Positions 1-8,141 of a stretch of DNA of 64,000 bases are shown here, piece by piece. This stretch comes from an uncultured Pseudomonadota bacterium (GTDB lineage: Bacteria > Myxococcota_A > UBA796 > SXON01), in contig CAISIK010000027.1 in assembly GCA_903885375.1 (NCBI GenBank), forward strand, positions 1-64,000, given 5' to 3'. The position numbers and the translations under genes are program-made. How positions within the stretch are numbered: position 1 is the stretch's first letter; every line of letters begins with the position of its first letter. The notes beneath the pieces are model-generated. The model was not told the origin of the DNA, did no database searches, and saw only the letters and a list, made by a program, of their open reading frames with translations.

Positions 1-647
1 CGTCGGGCGGCGGCTCCGGTGGGAGCGGCGGTGGCGGCTCGTCGGGTGGCGGCGGTGGTGGCTCTTCGGGCGGCGGTACCGGCACGGGCGGCGGGCCGGG
101 CGGGGGCGGTGGCCCTGGCAGCGGGGGTTCGTCGAGCGGCGGCGGTTCGTCGGCCGGCGGCGGAGCCGGAATGGGCTCGGGCAGCCACGGCGGCACCAGC
201 AGCCCGGCCGGCACGGGCGGGGGCTCCCACGGGGGCAGCGGCACCGGCGCGGGCAGCACCACCAGCAGCTCCAGCGCTACGGCTGGCGACCGCAAGGCCA
301 CGCCCGGCAAGCTCGAACCCGAAGTGAACATCGGGAGCGATCTGGCCGGCTCGCAGGGCGGCACGTCCAGCCGGTTCGACCCGACGGAGGCCGAGCGCCC
401 CGACTTCGTGGCAGGCAGGTCCACCGGGCCCACCACGGCGGGCGCCACGCTTGGTCGCAGCCCCGATCGGGTCACGCCCGACTTCGGCTTCGGCTCGGAG
501 TCCAGCTCGACCGCGGCGCGCGGCGGCGCGCGGGGGATCGCGCTGCCCCTGAGTCCGGAGGAGCTGGCGCGCGCCAAGGCGAGCGGCAGCGCCGACGTCG
601 AGGAGCCCGAGGCGCCCGAGGCGCCCAAGCCTCCGGGCAAGCCCTGA
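1..647 (+). CDS. Gly/Ser-rich protein, C-terminal part (runs in from left edge)
   Basis: The reading frame that begins at base 3 is open from the window edge to the TGA at 645, so the start lies outside the window. The first 55 or so codons are almost only Gly and Ser with some Thr, Pro and Ala. The rest is a low-complexity but more varied tail with acidic Glu-Ala-Pro repeats near the end (PEAPEAPKPP). No catalytic motif is visible. The composition suggests a flexible linker or surface tail of a larger protein. The ORF track starts it at an internal ATG (171), but nothing supports that start because the frame and composition continue upstream. Function unknown. Confidence 0.6.
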   Translation, partial: SGGGSGGSGGGGSSGGGGGGSSGGGTGTGGGPGGGGGPGSGGSSSGGGSSAGGGAGMGSGSHGGTSSPAGTGGGSHGGSGTGAGSTTSSSSATAGDRKATPGKLEPEVNIGSDLAGSQGGTSSRFDPTEAERPDFVAGRSTGPTTAGATLGRSPDRVTPDFGFGSESSSTAARGGARGIALPLSPEELARAKASGSADVEEPEAPEAPKPPGKP

Positions 648-668
648 GCACGTACGGCCACGCCGAGA

Positions 669-674
669 TAGGCG
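669..674 (+). promoter_or_regulatory. Candidate leaderless -10 element (TAGGCG) for the XRE/SspB-like gene
   Basis: TAGGCG stands exactly 6 nt before the GTG at 681. The same hexamer-6 nt-start arrangement recurs at six other ORFs in the window, which is why I list it. No convincing -35 is visible. Confidence 0.35.
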
Positions 675-680
675 TCGGCC

Positions 681-1361
681 GTGGCACGGCCCTCCGATCC
701 CCTCCTCCAGATGCTCCGTGAAGCGCTGCTGAAGCGCGGCCTGAGCACCACCGATCTCGCGGCACGCGCCGGCCTCTCCCGTGCGGAGTTGAAACGGCGC
801 CTCGCCGGTCAGGCCGATCTCACGGTGGATGAGTTCATCACCATCGCGCAGGCGCTCGAGCTGCAGAAGGACATGGCCGCGCTCGTGGGGGTGGCTGCGC
901 CACCGGAGGAAACTCCGGTGCACGCGGGCGCCGAGTCCGTGCCCGCGGTGCACACGCTGCACGGCGCCGCCTCCGCTGAGGAGGGCATCGATGCCTTCGG
1001 CAACCCCCCGCGCGAGCTCGTCCGCGCCGGCTTCGCCTTCGGGCTCGACATGTTCCTGAACTTCGCGGCCGCGCAGGTCCGGGAGTCCGGGGTGCCGGAG
1101 TCGGTGTTGTCCCGCTTCCCCGACACGCTTCCCATCCGCCTCGAATCGCGGTGGCATCGGCACAACCGGGCGGAATTCCGCGAGGAGGAGCTTCAGGTCT
1201 CCCTATCCTTCGATGCGCTGCGGGTGTGCACCTTCCCCTGGTCCGCGCTCCGGTCGGTGGCGTTCACGTTGCCCGACGCGCCCGTGGAGACCCCGCCGGA
1301 AAAGCCCGCGCCCGATCGCGGGGCCGGCCCCCGGCCCGTGCTGCGGCTGGTGGAAGACTGA
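681..1361 (+). CDS. XRE-type HTH protein with SspB-like C-terminal region
   Basis: 226 aa. Residues about 8-65 form a helix-turn-helix of the XRE type (LSTTDLAARAGLSRAELKRRL). The C-terminal half has a beta-rich stretch (LQVSLSFDALRVCTFPWSALRSV) that resembles the ClpXP adaptor SspB, in which a similar strand ends in a Pro-Tyr/Trp-Ser-Ala-Ile/Leu motif. This is a resemblance by eye, not a search result. The joining of DNA binding to a putative protease-adaptor fold suggests a regulator or substrate-delivery factor. It starts at GTG 681, which has a leaderless-type hexamer upstream. Its stop overlaps the proposed CTG start of the following glycosidase, so the two may be coupled. Confidence 0.6.
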   Translation: MARPSDPLLQMLREALLKRGLSTTDLAARAGLSRAELKRRLAGQADLTVDEFITIAQALELQKDMAALVGVAAPPEETPVHAGAESVPAVHTLHGAASAEEGIDAFGNPPRELVRAGFAFGLDMFLNFAAAQVRESGVPESVLSRFPDTLPIRLESRWHRHNRAEFREEELQVSLSFDALRVCTFPWSALRSVAFTLPDAPVETPPEKPAPDRGAGPRPVLRLVED

Positions 1362-2665
1362 TCCTCCTGCTCCTCGCCTGCTTCGAGCGGGAGCGGCCTC
1401 CCGCCTCGCCCCTTGCGGCGCTGGAAGTGAGCCAGCGGCCTCCCGCGCTCGGGTTCCAGCTGGGCATCAACGAGGCCCTCGCCGTGCCGGCCGCCCGTCG
1501 CGGCGGAATGGCGTCGGCGGCGGTGGAGGCCGAGCTCCAGGAGGATGCGCGGCAGGCGCGGGCGCTGGGCGCGCGCACGGTGCGGGCGCACACCTTCAAC
1601 TTCCCGCGCGTGTCCTGCGATCGGCTCGCCCGCACGCCGGAGGCGCTCGCCGACATGGATGCCTGGGTGCGCGCGCTGGGCACCGACCTCGAAGGCATCG
1701 CCATGGTGAGCCCCTGGCCCGCGAACCAGACGGCGGCCTCCACCCCGCAGTACCTCCCCGACGACCTGGGCGCCTGGGGCGCCTGCGTCACCGCGCTCGT
1801 GGAGCGCTACGACGGCGACGGCGTGGCCGACATGGCGGGATTGCAGGCCCCGGTCCGCTACTGGGAGGTCGACAACGAGACCGACCTCAAGAACACCACG
1901 CGCGCGCGCAAGGTGGATCGCACCTACGATCCGTCCACCTTTTGCACTCCCTCGGAGTACGGCCGGGTCCTGACGGTGGCCTCCGCGGCGATCCGCGCTG
2001 CGTCTTCCGATGCCCGTGTGCTCGCCCTCGGGCTCTACCGTCCCCATGCCGCTTCGGGGCAGGCCTACGCGCGCGCCGTGCTCGCGGAGCCGGGCGTTCG
2101 GGAGAGCTTCGACATCATCTCCCTCCACACCTACCACGACGATGACGGGGAGCGGCTCGCTGGCGGGATCGTGGCCGTTTCCGCGCTGGTGCCCGACAAG
2201 CCGGTGTGGGTCACGGAAGCGAGCGTGACCGACGAGGGTGGCCTCGAGGAGCAGGGTCGCAAGGTTGCGTCGTACGCGGCGTGGGCGGCAATGGCGGGGG
2301 CGGAGCGGCTCCTTTGGCACACGCTGGCCGACCCGCCGCGGCGGTCCAACGGGCGCTCGGGCAACATCGACTTCAACACCAACTCGCTGCTCCAGGCCGT
2401 GGATGGCGGCCCGGCCACGGAGAAGCCTGCGGGGGCGGTGTACCGTCACCTCGCGGGTCGGCTCGCGCTCCACGATCTCTCGGGTGCGGCGCCAGATGGC
2501 GAGGGCGCCGCGCGGCTCCGCGATGGCAGCGTGCTGCTGTTTGCGGGCTCGCGCCCGGCCCCGGCCGGCGGCCTCTCGTTGCAAACGGGCGAGGCGGTCC
2601 CGGCGGGCGGGGAGGCCTTCGCCCCCGCGTGGCTGAACGCTTCACCTCGCCTTGACGCGCGGTGA
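1358..2665 (+). CDS. GH-A clan glycosidase-like lipoprotein
   Basis: About 435 aa with a TIM-barrel glycosidase look. YWEVDNETDL places a Glu after Asn as in the acid/base motif of clan GH-A enzymes, and PVWVTEASV supplies a candidate nucleophile Glu near strand 7. The N-terminus reads ILLLLAC, a lipobox with a very short hydrophobic stretch. No ATG, GTG or TTG precedes the lipobox in a sensible place. The CTG at 1358 would make a 4-nt CTGA overlap with the upstream stop, has GGTGGA just before it, and gives MILLLLAC, the same pattern as other lipoproteins here. The start is therefore inference. Substrate unknown; a polysaccharide is likely because a GH31 gene follows. Confidence 0.6.
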   Translation: MILLLLACFERERPPASPLAALEVSQRPPALGFQLGINEALAVPAARRGGMASAAVEAELQEDARQARALGARTVRAHTFNFPRVSCDRLARTPEALADMDAWVRALGTDLEGIAMVSPWPANQTAASTPQYLPDDLGAWGACVTALVERYDGDGVADMAGLQAPVRYWEVDNETDLKNTTRARKVDRTYDPSTFCTPSEYGRVLTVASAAIRAASSDARVLALGLYRPHAASGQAYARAVLAEPGVRESFDIISLHTYHDDDGERLAGGIVAVSALVPDKPVWVTEASVTDEGGLEEQGRKVASYAAWAAMAGAERLLWHTLADPPRRSNGRSGNIDFNTNSLLQAVDGGPATEKPAGAVYRHLAGRLALHDLSGAAPDGEGAARLRDGSVLLFAGSRPAPAGGLSLQTGEAVPAGGEAFAPAWLNASPRLDAR

Positions 2666-2698
2666 CGTACCGGGACGTGCCGTTCCGGAAAGCGTGTG

Positions 2699-2704
2699 TA
2701 GATT
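2699..2704 (+). promoter_or_regulatory. Candidate -10 element (TAGATT) upstream of the GH31 gene
   Basis: TAGATT lies 6 nt before an ATG at 2711 that opens a 72-codon ORF overlapping the GH31 start at 2812. Either the small ORF is a leaderless leader peptide, or transcription starts here and the GH31 mRNA has a roughly 100-nt leader. Confidence 0.35.
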
Positions 2705-2811
2705 CGAGGGATGCGCTTCACCGCTCCCCCGATGGTCGTCGCCGTTGCTCTCGGGCTCCTCAACCCGATGATCCTGAACACGGTTGCCGCGGAGCAGGAT
2801 AACGCCGAGCG

Positions 2812-5058
2812 ATGCTCCTCTGGCTCCTCGGCGGGTGTCTCGGCAGTCTCCAGCTCGGCGACCTCGTCGTCACCGAGCGGGAAGACGGAGGACTCGACGT
2901 CACTCGATTCACCGGCAAGCCTCTCCTGACCGACCTTCGCTTCGCCGTGGGGCGGGGCGACGAGGCCTACGAGTTCCAGGCCGGCAGCTACCGGCTCCTG
3001 TCCGGCTCCACCGAGTGGGAGGAGGTGCACCTCGGCAACCGCCGCGGGGATGGCTTCTGGGGCTTCGATCTGCTCGACAGCGCCAACGTGCCGGTGGGCG
3101 AGGTGCTCATCTCCCCGGTGGCCAGCACCGCGCTGTCGCTGCAGGTGGTCGCGTACGAGGGCAACCGCGTGCGCTTCGATGCGGCCTGCACGGGCGATGA
3201 CCACTTCGTCGGCGGCGGCGAGCACGCGATGGACCTCGACCATGTGGGCGAGGCCTTCGACCTCTGGGTGAGCGAGCCGGGCATCGGCAAGGTGGACAGC
3301 GAAACGCCGCCGGCCGACTGGTTCATCACCGGTACCCGGCACGCCTCGAGTACGCCCGACCCCTTCTTCATCCGGCCCGAGCCGGTCGGCGTCGTGGTGC
3401 ACACGCTCGCGCGCGTGAGCGTGAACCTGTGCACCGCCGATCGGTGGACGCTCGATGTGGCCGACGCCGGCGCCTCCTGGACGGTGCTCGACGACGACAC
3501 GCCCATGGCCATCGTGCAAACGCACGCCCTGATGTCGGGCTCTCCTGTGCTCCCGCCCGACTGGGCCTTCGCGGCCTGGGCCGATGCGGTGCGGGGTTCC
3601 GATCGGGTGCGCGCCGTCGCGGCCGAGCTCCGTGCTGCGGGGGCCGCCGCGAGCGTGATCTGGTCGGAGGACTGGCGCGGCGGCGAGTCGGGCGGCACCG
3701 GCTACCACCCCATCCCCGAGTGGGATGTGGACGAGTCGCTCTACCCGGCGCCCTCCGACCTCGACGCCGAGCTCGAGGCGGCCGGCTTCAAGTGGCTGGC
3801 CTACTTCGCGCCCTCGCTCGTGGAGGGCACGCGCGCCTGGGATGAGGGCCTGCAGTACGCGATCCGCAACAGCGAAGGCGAGCCGTACACCTACCTCGGC
3901 CCCTCGCTGACCACGACCACCGCCCCCGACCTCACCGACCCCGCCGCCGTGGACTGGGCGTTCGCGAAGATGCGCGCCTGCCTCGACATCGGCTTCGATG
4001 GCTGGATGGCCGACTACGGCGAGTGGCTGCCCACCGATGCCGTGCTCGCCAGCGGCAACGCGGAAACCGACCACAGCATGTGGCCACTCCTGTGGCAGGA
4101 GCTCTCCGCCGACGCCACCGAGGGCTACGACGCCGTGATCTTCGGGCGCTCCGGCTGGAGCGGCGTGGCCACCCTCACCGCCGTGCACTGGCCGGGCGAT
4201 CAGCGCACCAGCTTCGATGCCGACGATGGCCTGCCGAGCGTGGTGCCGATGACCCTCGGCGCCAGCGTGGCCGGCATTCCCCTCAACGGCTCCGACATCG
4301 CCGGCTACCAGTCCTTCGGCAACGACCCGAGCGACAAGGAGCTGTGGATGCGCTGGGCGGCGCTGGGCGCGTTCAGCCCGATCATGCGCACGCACCACGG
4401 CGCGTTCTCCGATGAGGACTGGCAGTTCGACAGCGACGAGGACACCCTCGCCACCTTTGCCGCGCTCAGCCGCGTGCACGTGGCGCTCTTCCCCTACCTG
4501 CGGGGGCTCGCGGAGGAGGCGGCGGAGCGCGGCACGCCGCTCGTGCGTCCGCTCTTCTTCCACCACCCGAAGGAGGACTGGGGGCGGATCGACGCCTGGC
4601 TGCTCGGCCCCTCGCTCCTCGTCGCGCCCGTGCTGGAGGTGGGAGTGCTCTCGCGCGAGGTCTCGCTCCCTGCCGGTGTGCAGTGGTTCGACTGGTGGAC
4701 GGGCGCGCCCGTCGAGAGCGGCAGCTTCGATGCGCCGCTCGGCAGCATCCCGGTCTTCGCCCCCGCGGGCGCGGTCGTGCCGCTCTTCCCGAACCCCCCC
4801 GACTCGCTGGTGGAGGGCCCGATCGCGGGCATCCGCACGCTCGCCGAGGCCGACACCGAGCGCACGGTGGTGGTCTTCGCGGGTGCATCGGGCAGCTTCA
4901 CCGAGGCCGACGGCACCGCCTACGCCTCGGATGGCGCGGGCACCAGCACGGGCAGCGCCGCCGGTACCTTCAAGGCGGGAACCTTGAAGGCCGGCGGCGT
5001 CACGCTCACGATCGAGGGCCCGACCGAACGGTCGTACACCCTTCAGGTGTGGCGCTGA
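2812..5058 (+). CDS. Glycoside hydrolase family 31 (alpha-glycosidase-like) lipoprotein
   Basis: 748 aa, a normal length for GH31. After an N-terminal beta-sandwich (about residues 20-245) comes the catalytic barrel. GFDGWMADYGEWLP carries the nucleophile Asp, and HWPGDQRTSF carries the acid/base Asp. GSDIAGYQ and MRTHHG are further family landmarks. The MADYGEWLPTD segment is close to the sulfoquinovosidase type, but I cannot assign the substrate. An in-frame TAA sits just upstream, so ATG 2812 is the only start. It gives MLLWLLGGC, a very short lipobox-bearing signal. The protein is probably periplasmic or outer-membrane-anchored. It follows a second glycosidase, which suggests shared polysaccharide or glycoside breakdown. 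Confidence 0.88.
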   Translation: MLLWLLGGCLGSLQLGDLVVTEREDGGLDVTRFTGKPLLTDLRFAVGRGDEAYEFQAGSYRLLSGSTEWEEVHLGNRRGDGFWGFDLLDSANVPVGEVLISPVASTALSLQVVAYEGNRVRFDAACTGDDHFVGGGEHAMDLDHVGEAFDLWVSEPGIGKVDSETPPADWFITGTRHASSTPDPFFIRPEPVGVVVHTLARVSVNLCTADRWTLDVADAGASWTVLDDDTPMAIVQTHALMSGSPVLPPDWAFAAWADAVRGSDRVRAVAAELRAAGAAASVIWSEDWRGGESGGTGYHPIPEWDVDESLYPAPSDLDAELEAAGFKWLAYFAPSLVEGTRAWDEGLQYAIRNSEGEPYTYLGPSLTTTTAPDLTDPAAVDWAFAKMRACLDIGFDGWMADYGEWLPTDAVLASGNAETDHSMWPLLWQELSADATEGYDAVIFGRSGWSGVATLTAVHWPGDQRTSFDADDGLPSVVPMTLGASVAGIPLNGSDIAGYQSFGNDPSDKELWMRWAALGAFSPIMRTHHGAFSDEDWQFDSDEDTLATFAALSRVHVALFPYLRGLAEEAAERGTPLVRPLFFHHPKEDWGRIDAWLLGPSLLVAPVLEVGVLSREVSLPAGVQWFDWWTGAPVESGSFDAPLGSIPVFAPAGAVVPLFPNPPDSLVEGPIAGIRTLAEADTERTVVVFAGASGSFTEADGTAYASDGAGTSTGSAAGTFKAGTLKAGGVTLTIEGPTERSYTLQVWR

Positions 5059-5076
5059 GCGGGTTCCCCTACCCGC
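5059..5076. terminator. Possible bidirectional terminator hairpin between convergent genes
   Basis: GCGGGT-tcccct-ACCCGC forms a 6-bp stem in the 10-nt gap between the GH31 stop and the Flp pilin stop, slightly overlapping the pilin end. There is no clear T-tract. Confidence 0.3.
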
Positions 5077-5236
5077 CCAGCGCACTCCCTGACAGTGCGG
5101 CAACCAGCGCGAAGAGGTCGCTTACGCCCCCGCGCAGCTCCCCCAGTGCTCCAGCAAGCGTCATCGTCATCATGCTGGCGATGAGCGCGTACTCGATGGC
5201 GGTTGTACCGCCTTCCTCCTCGATGAGTTGCCGCAT
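5069..5236 (-). CDS. Flp/Fap-type pilin
   Basis: 55 aa. EEEGGTTAIEYALIASMM is the hallmark of Flp pilins: a Gly just before the conserved hydrophobic segment that contains Glu and Tyr, cleaved by a TadV-type prepilin peptidase. Family members polymerise into tight-adherence (Tad) pili. The start at ATG 5236 is supported by GGGGGAG 5 nt upstream; the longer frame in the ORF track (to 5467) is a shadow of pip. No tad assembly genes are in the window, so this copy is an orphan here. Confidence 0.8.
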   Translation of the reverse strand: MRQLIEEEGGTTAIEYALIASMMTMTLAGALGELRGGVSDLFALVAALSGSALGG

Positions 5237-5310
5237 TTGATCTCCCCCGGTTGTAGGGGAGTCATCGGCAGGGGGGCGAGGGCCTTGAGGAAAAAGGTCG
5301 GGGCGCGCGA

Positions 5311-6261
5311 TCAACCATCCGCGAGGCGGGCGGCGAGGTCGTCCGTGGCGGCCACGAGGCGGGCGGTGATGCCCTCCTCGAAGGCGCTGTGGCCGGCGTC
5401 GGCCACGATGTGGAGGTCGGCTTCGGGCCAGGCCCGGTGAAGGTCCCATGCGGAGCGCATGGGGCACACCACATCATAGCGACCCTGCACGATCACGCCC
5501 GGGATGTTCTTCAGCTTCCAGGCATCCTCGATGAGCTGGTTGTCGCGGGCGAACCAGCAGCGGTGCTTGAAGTAGTGGCACTCGATGCGCGCGAAGGCCT
5601 CGGCGAAGTGGCTGTCGTCGTGGCGGCGCACGAGGTCCTCGCTCACGATGAGCTTGCTGGTGCGCGCTTCCCACACGCTCCAGGCCCGCGCTGCGGCGAG
5701 GCGCACGCGCGCATCATCGCTCGTGAGGCGGCGGTAGTAGGCATCCACCAGATCGCCGTGTTCGCTCGGGGGGATGGCCGCGAGGTAGTCCTCCCAGGCA
5801 TCGGGGAAGAGCATGTCGCAGCCACGTTGGTAGAACCAGTCGATCTCGGTCTTGCGCACGAGGAAGATGCCGCGGAGGACGAGCGCGAGCACGTGATCCG
5901 GGTGGGTTTCGGCGTAGGCAAGCGCGAGCGTGGACCCCCAGCTTCCGCCGAACACCAGCCAGCTCTCGATGCCGAGCAGGACGCGCAGCCGCTCCATGTC
6001 GGCCACGAGGTCCCACGTGGTGTTCTCGCGAAGCTCGGCGTGGGGCGTGGAGCGCCCGCACCCGCGCTGGTCGAACAGGATGATGCGGTACCGCGCGGGG
6101 TCGAAGAAGCGGCGGTGGGTGGGCTCCGTGCCACCGCCGGGGCCACCGTGCACGAAGACCGCGGGAATCCCGTTGGGGTTGCCCGACTCCTCCCAGTAGA
6201 GGGTGTGAAGCTCACTGACGGCGAGCATGCCGGTGCGGTTCGGGTCGATCGGTGCGTACAT
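5311..6261 (-). CDS. pip: Proline iminopeptidase
   Basis: 316 aa, normal for the S33 proline iminopeptidase family, which releases N-terminal proline from peptides in the cytoplasm. The oxyanion-hole motif HGGPGGG, the DQRGCGRS segment, the nucleophile elbow GGSWGS with the active Ser, a late GRYDVVCP Asp region and the terminal AGHSAFE His are all visible in order. The N-terminal MYAPIDPNRTGML and ELHTLYWEESG are also typical. TAACCG lies 7 nt before the ATG. The next gene upstream on this strand is aat. Confidence 0.93.
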   Translation of the reverse strand: MYAPIDPNRTGMLAVSELHTLYWEESGNPNGIPAVFVHGGPGGGTEPTHRRFFDPARYRIILFDQRGCGRSTPHAELRENTTWDLVADMERLRVLLGIESWLVFGGSWGSTLALAYAETHPDHVLALVLRGIFLVRKTEIDWFYQRGCDMLFPDAWEDYLAAIPPSEHGDLVDAYYRRLTSDDARVRLAAARAWSVWEARTSKLIVSEDLVRRHDDSHFAEAFARIECHYFKHRCWFARDNQLIEDAWKLKNIPGVIVQGRYDVVCPMRSAWDLHRAWPEADLHIVADAGHSAFEEGITARLVAATDDLAARLADG

Positions 6262-6283
6262 GCCGGCTCGGTTATCACGCGCC

Positions 6284-6991
6284 TCAGGGGCGGGTGAGCG
6301 CCGGATCGTCGGGCTCGATCACCCAGGGACCGCGCCGCGTGGGCCGGTGCACGAGCTCGGCGAGGCGGGCAAGGTAGCGGGGCCGGGGCCAGGAAACGGC
6401 GCCGAATCGTTCGAGGTGGGCGGTGTGCACCTGACTGTCGATCAGCTCCACCCCACGCGCCTCGAGCCAGCGCACCAGCGTGACGAACGCCACCTTCGAG
6501 GCGTCGTCGACGTCGGCGAACATGCTCTCGCCGAAGAACACATCCCCGAGCGACACGCCGTAGAGGCCGCCCACGAGCCGCCCGTCGAGCCAGGCTTCGG
6601 CGCTGTGGGCGATGCCCTGCGCGTGCAGCCGGGTGAACGCCACCAGCATGTCGCGCGTGATCCACGTTCCGCGCTGGCCGGGCCGCTTTCGCTGCCCGCA
6701 GCGCTCCATCACCTCGCGAAACTGCGTGTCGAACCGAATCTCGAAGGGCCGCCGGGCGATGATCTTGGCGAGCGAGCGGGGCACGTGCAGGTGGGCGGGC
6801 TCCAGCACGAACCGCGGGTCGGGCGAGTGCCACCAGATCGGCTCCCCCTCGCTGTACCAGGGGAAGATGCCCTGCTGGTAGGCGGCGATGAGGCGTTCGG
6901 GGCGAAGGTCACCCCCGACGGCCAGCAGGCCTTCTTCAGCGTGCTCGGGGGGGGGGAAGACGGCAGCGTCGACGAGGCGGTACACGGGCAC
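6284..6991 (-). CDS. aat: Leucyl/phenylalanyl-tRNA--protein transferase
   Basis: 235 aa, full length. The enzyme adds Leu or Phe from aminoacyl-tRNA to proteins with N-terminal Arg or Lys, marking them for ClpAP in the N-end rule pathway. Landmarks are GLLAVGGDL, YQQGIFPWY, WWHSPDPRFVL, HSAEAWLDGRLVGGLYG and FFGESMF, all family signatures. The start is the GTG at 6991, which gives a family-typical N-terminus and has TAGGAT 6 nt upstream. The gene just upstream is an unrelated metalloprotease-like protein. Confidence 0.94.
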   Translation of the reverse strand: MPVYRLVDAAVFPPPEHAEEGLLAVGGDLRPERLIAAYQQGIFPWYSEGEPIWWHSPDPRFVLEPAHLHVPRSLAKIIARRPFEIRFDTQFREVMERCGQRKRPGQRGTWITRDMLVAFTRLHAQGIAHSAEAWLDGRLVGGLYGVSLGDVFFGESMFADVDDASKVAFVTLVRWLEARGVELIDSQVHTAHLERFGAVSWPRPRYLARLAELVHRPTRRGPWVIEPDDPALTRP

Positions 6992-6997
6992 GGCAGC

Positions 6998-7003
6998 ATC
7001 CTA
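6998..7003 (-). promoter_or_regulatory. Candidate leaderless -10 element (TAGGAT) for aat
   Basis: On the minus strand, TAGGAT-gctgcc-GTG places the hexamer exactly 6 nt before the aat start. It is one of the better matches to TAnnnT in the recurring arrangement. Confidence 0.4.
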
Positions 7004-7030
7004 CTCCCCGGCGCGGGAGCGCCAAGTGGA

Positions 7031-7651
7031 TCAGCGGCTCCACAGGCTCGGGAGCGGGTCGTCCGCCACGTCGGAGGCGTAATCCGGGAGAAGCGGCTGC
7101 AGCACGGCCCGGATGGCGGCGTGGCTCTCGAGCGCGGCGCGCAGGGGTTCCCCCCAGGGGGCTCCCCACGCTCGGGTCCAGGCGTCCCGCGCGAGGGGCA
7201 CGACGAGCTCCTCGCACGGCCATCCCTCCACGGAACCGAAGGGGTCGGCGGGAATCTGGTCGTAGTACTCCCGGAACTGGCTCGTGGGCGCGAGGATCAG
7301 CCGCAGCCCCACCGTGTCGGCGAGGGCGGCCTGAAGGCGGAGGCAGGCGTGCTCGCGCCAGTCGAGCTCGGCGTCGAGGGCGAAGCCCCAGTCGCGCTCG
7401 TGGAAGGTCTCCACCCCGTTGGTGATCCAGTGGCACAGCTCGTGGAAGATCATCTGGGCGGTGCTGTCGTCGGCATCGAGGGTGTGGCGCGGACCGAGCT
7501 CGAGGAGGCCGGTGCCATCGGTGGCGGAGAAGATGGCCGGGTTCCGACGCACGTGCAGCCCGAGGCGCCGCGCGGTGGCGAGCCAGATGAGGTCGACCGG
7601 GTCGAGGTAGCGCGACCGGATGGGCCGCTCGTAGGCGGACGCGTTCAGCAT
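7031..7651 (-). CDS. Predicted zinc metalloprotease-like protein
   Basis: 206 aa. MIFHELCHWITNG holds an HExxH zinc-binding motif in a helix-like context (about residue 90), and a downstream ELDWREHACLRLQ could supply a third ligand. No signal peptide or membrane segment is visible, so it is probably cytoplasmic. I do not recognise a named family. It lies head-to-head with the membrane-protein gene at 7737 and shares its upstream region with a 32-bp palindromic repeat. Confidence 0.55.
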   Translation of the reverse strand: MLNASAYERPIRSRYLDPVDLIWLATARRLGLHVRRNPAIFSATDGTGLLELGPRHTLDADDSTAQMIFHELCHWITNGVETFHERDWGFALDAELDWREHACLRLQAALADTVGLRLILAPTSQFREYYDQIPADPFGSVEGWPCEELVVPLARDAWTRAWGAPWGEPLRAALESHAAIRAVLQPLLPDYASDVADDPLPSLWSR

Positions 7652-7671
7652 GCGGGCCGCTATCCGCCCCC

Positions 7672-7703
7672 GCGCACGCCCGGGAGTCGACCTGGGCGCG
7701 CGC
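7672..7703. repeat. 32-bp imperfect palindromic repeat, copy B
   Basis: Two 13-nt arms (GCGCACGCCCGGG and CCTGGGCGCGCGC) flank AGTCGA. Read on the opposite strand it matches the element at 40438-40469 in 31 of 32 positions. It sits between the divergent starts at 7651 and 7737. It could be a REP-like element or an operator. Confidence 0.55.
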
Positions 7704-7736
7704 GGCAGTCACGGGAGCGCGCTACGCTGGCGGCGC

Positions 7737-8141
7737 ATGGCTCCCCCTCTGCCGCGCATCCTCTGGATCCGAATGGTCGTGGTCGCGGTCGTGGGCGCGC
7801 TGCTCCTGCTCACGCCGGTGCCCAAGCAGGTCTTCGGCAAGGGCGGCCGCGCCGCGCCGCGTTGGCGGATGTTCTCCGACGTGGGCACCGACGTATGCGT
7901 GGCCACCTACCGCGAGGGGCCGGGCGGCGAGGTGATCGCACGTTTTGCGGTCGTCGAACCCGGCGCCCGGGCCCAGTTCCCGGCCACCGGCCGCCTGCGC
8001 GGCACCGACACCTTCGAGGCCCGCACCCGCGCCATGTGCGGCGGGGGCGACGATCAGGAGGGCATCGCGGTGGACCTCCTCTGCCCCGGCCGCCCAACCC
8101 GCGAAGAAACCCGCACGCACGTGTGCGAGGGGGAGGGATGA
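7737..8141 (+). CDS. Small single-span membrane-anchored protein
   Basis: 134 aa. One N-terminal hydrophobic segment (about residues 10-28, MVVVAVVGALLLLTPV) is followed by a soluble domain with several Cys residues. I do not recognise the family. The gene overlaps the next one by ATGA, so the two products are probably made together and may work together at the inner membrane. The ATG at 7737 was chosen over the longer track ORF because it directly precedes the hydrophobic segment and TACGCT lies 8 nt upstream. Confidence 0.6.
   Translation: MAPPLPRILWIRMVVVAVVGALLLLTPVPKQVFGKGGRAAPRWRMFSDVGTDVCVATYREGPGGEVIARFAVVEPGARAQFPATGRLRGTDTFEARTRAMCGGGDDQEGIAVDLLCPGRPTREETRTHVCEGEG

Noticed and set aside
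2711-2929. 72-aa ORF MRFTAPPMVV... with a TAGATT-6-ATG start, overlapping the GH31 start.
   Set aside because: After about 34 codons it runs antiparallel to real coding constraint in the GH31 frame and becomes Ser-rich shadow. It could be a leader peptide, but I see no independent support, so it is mentioned only with the -10 element.
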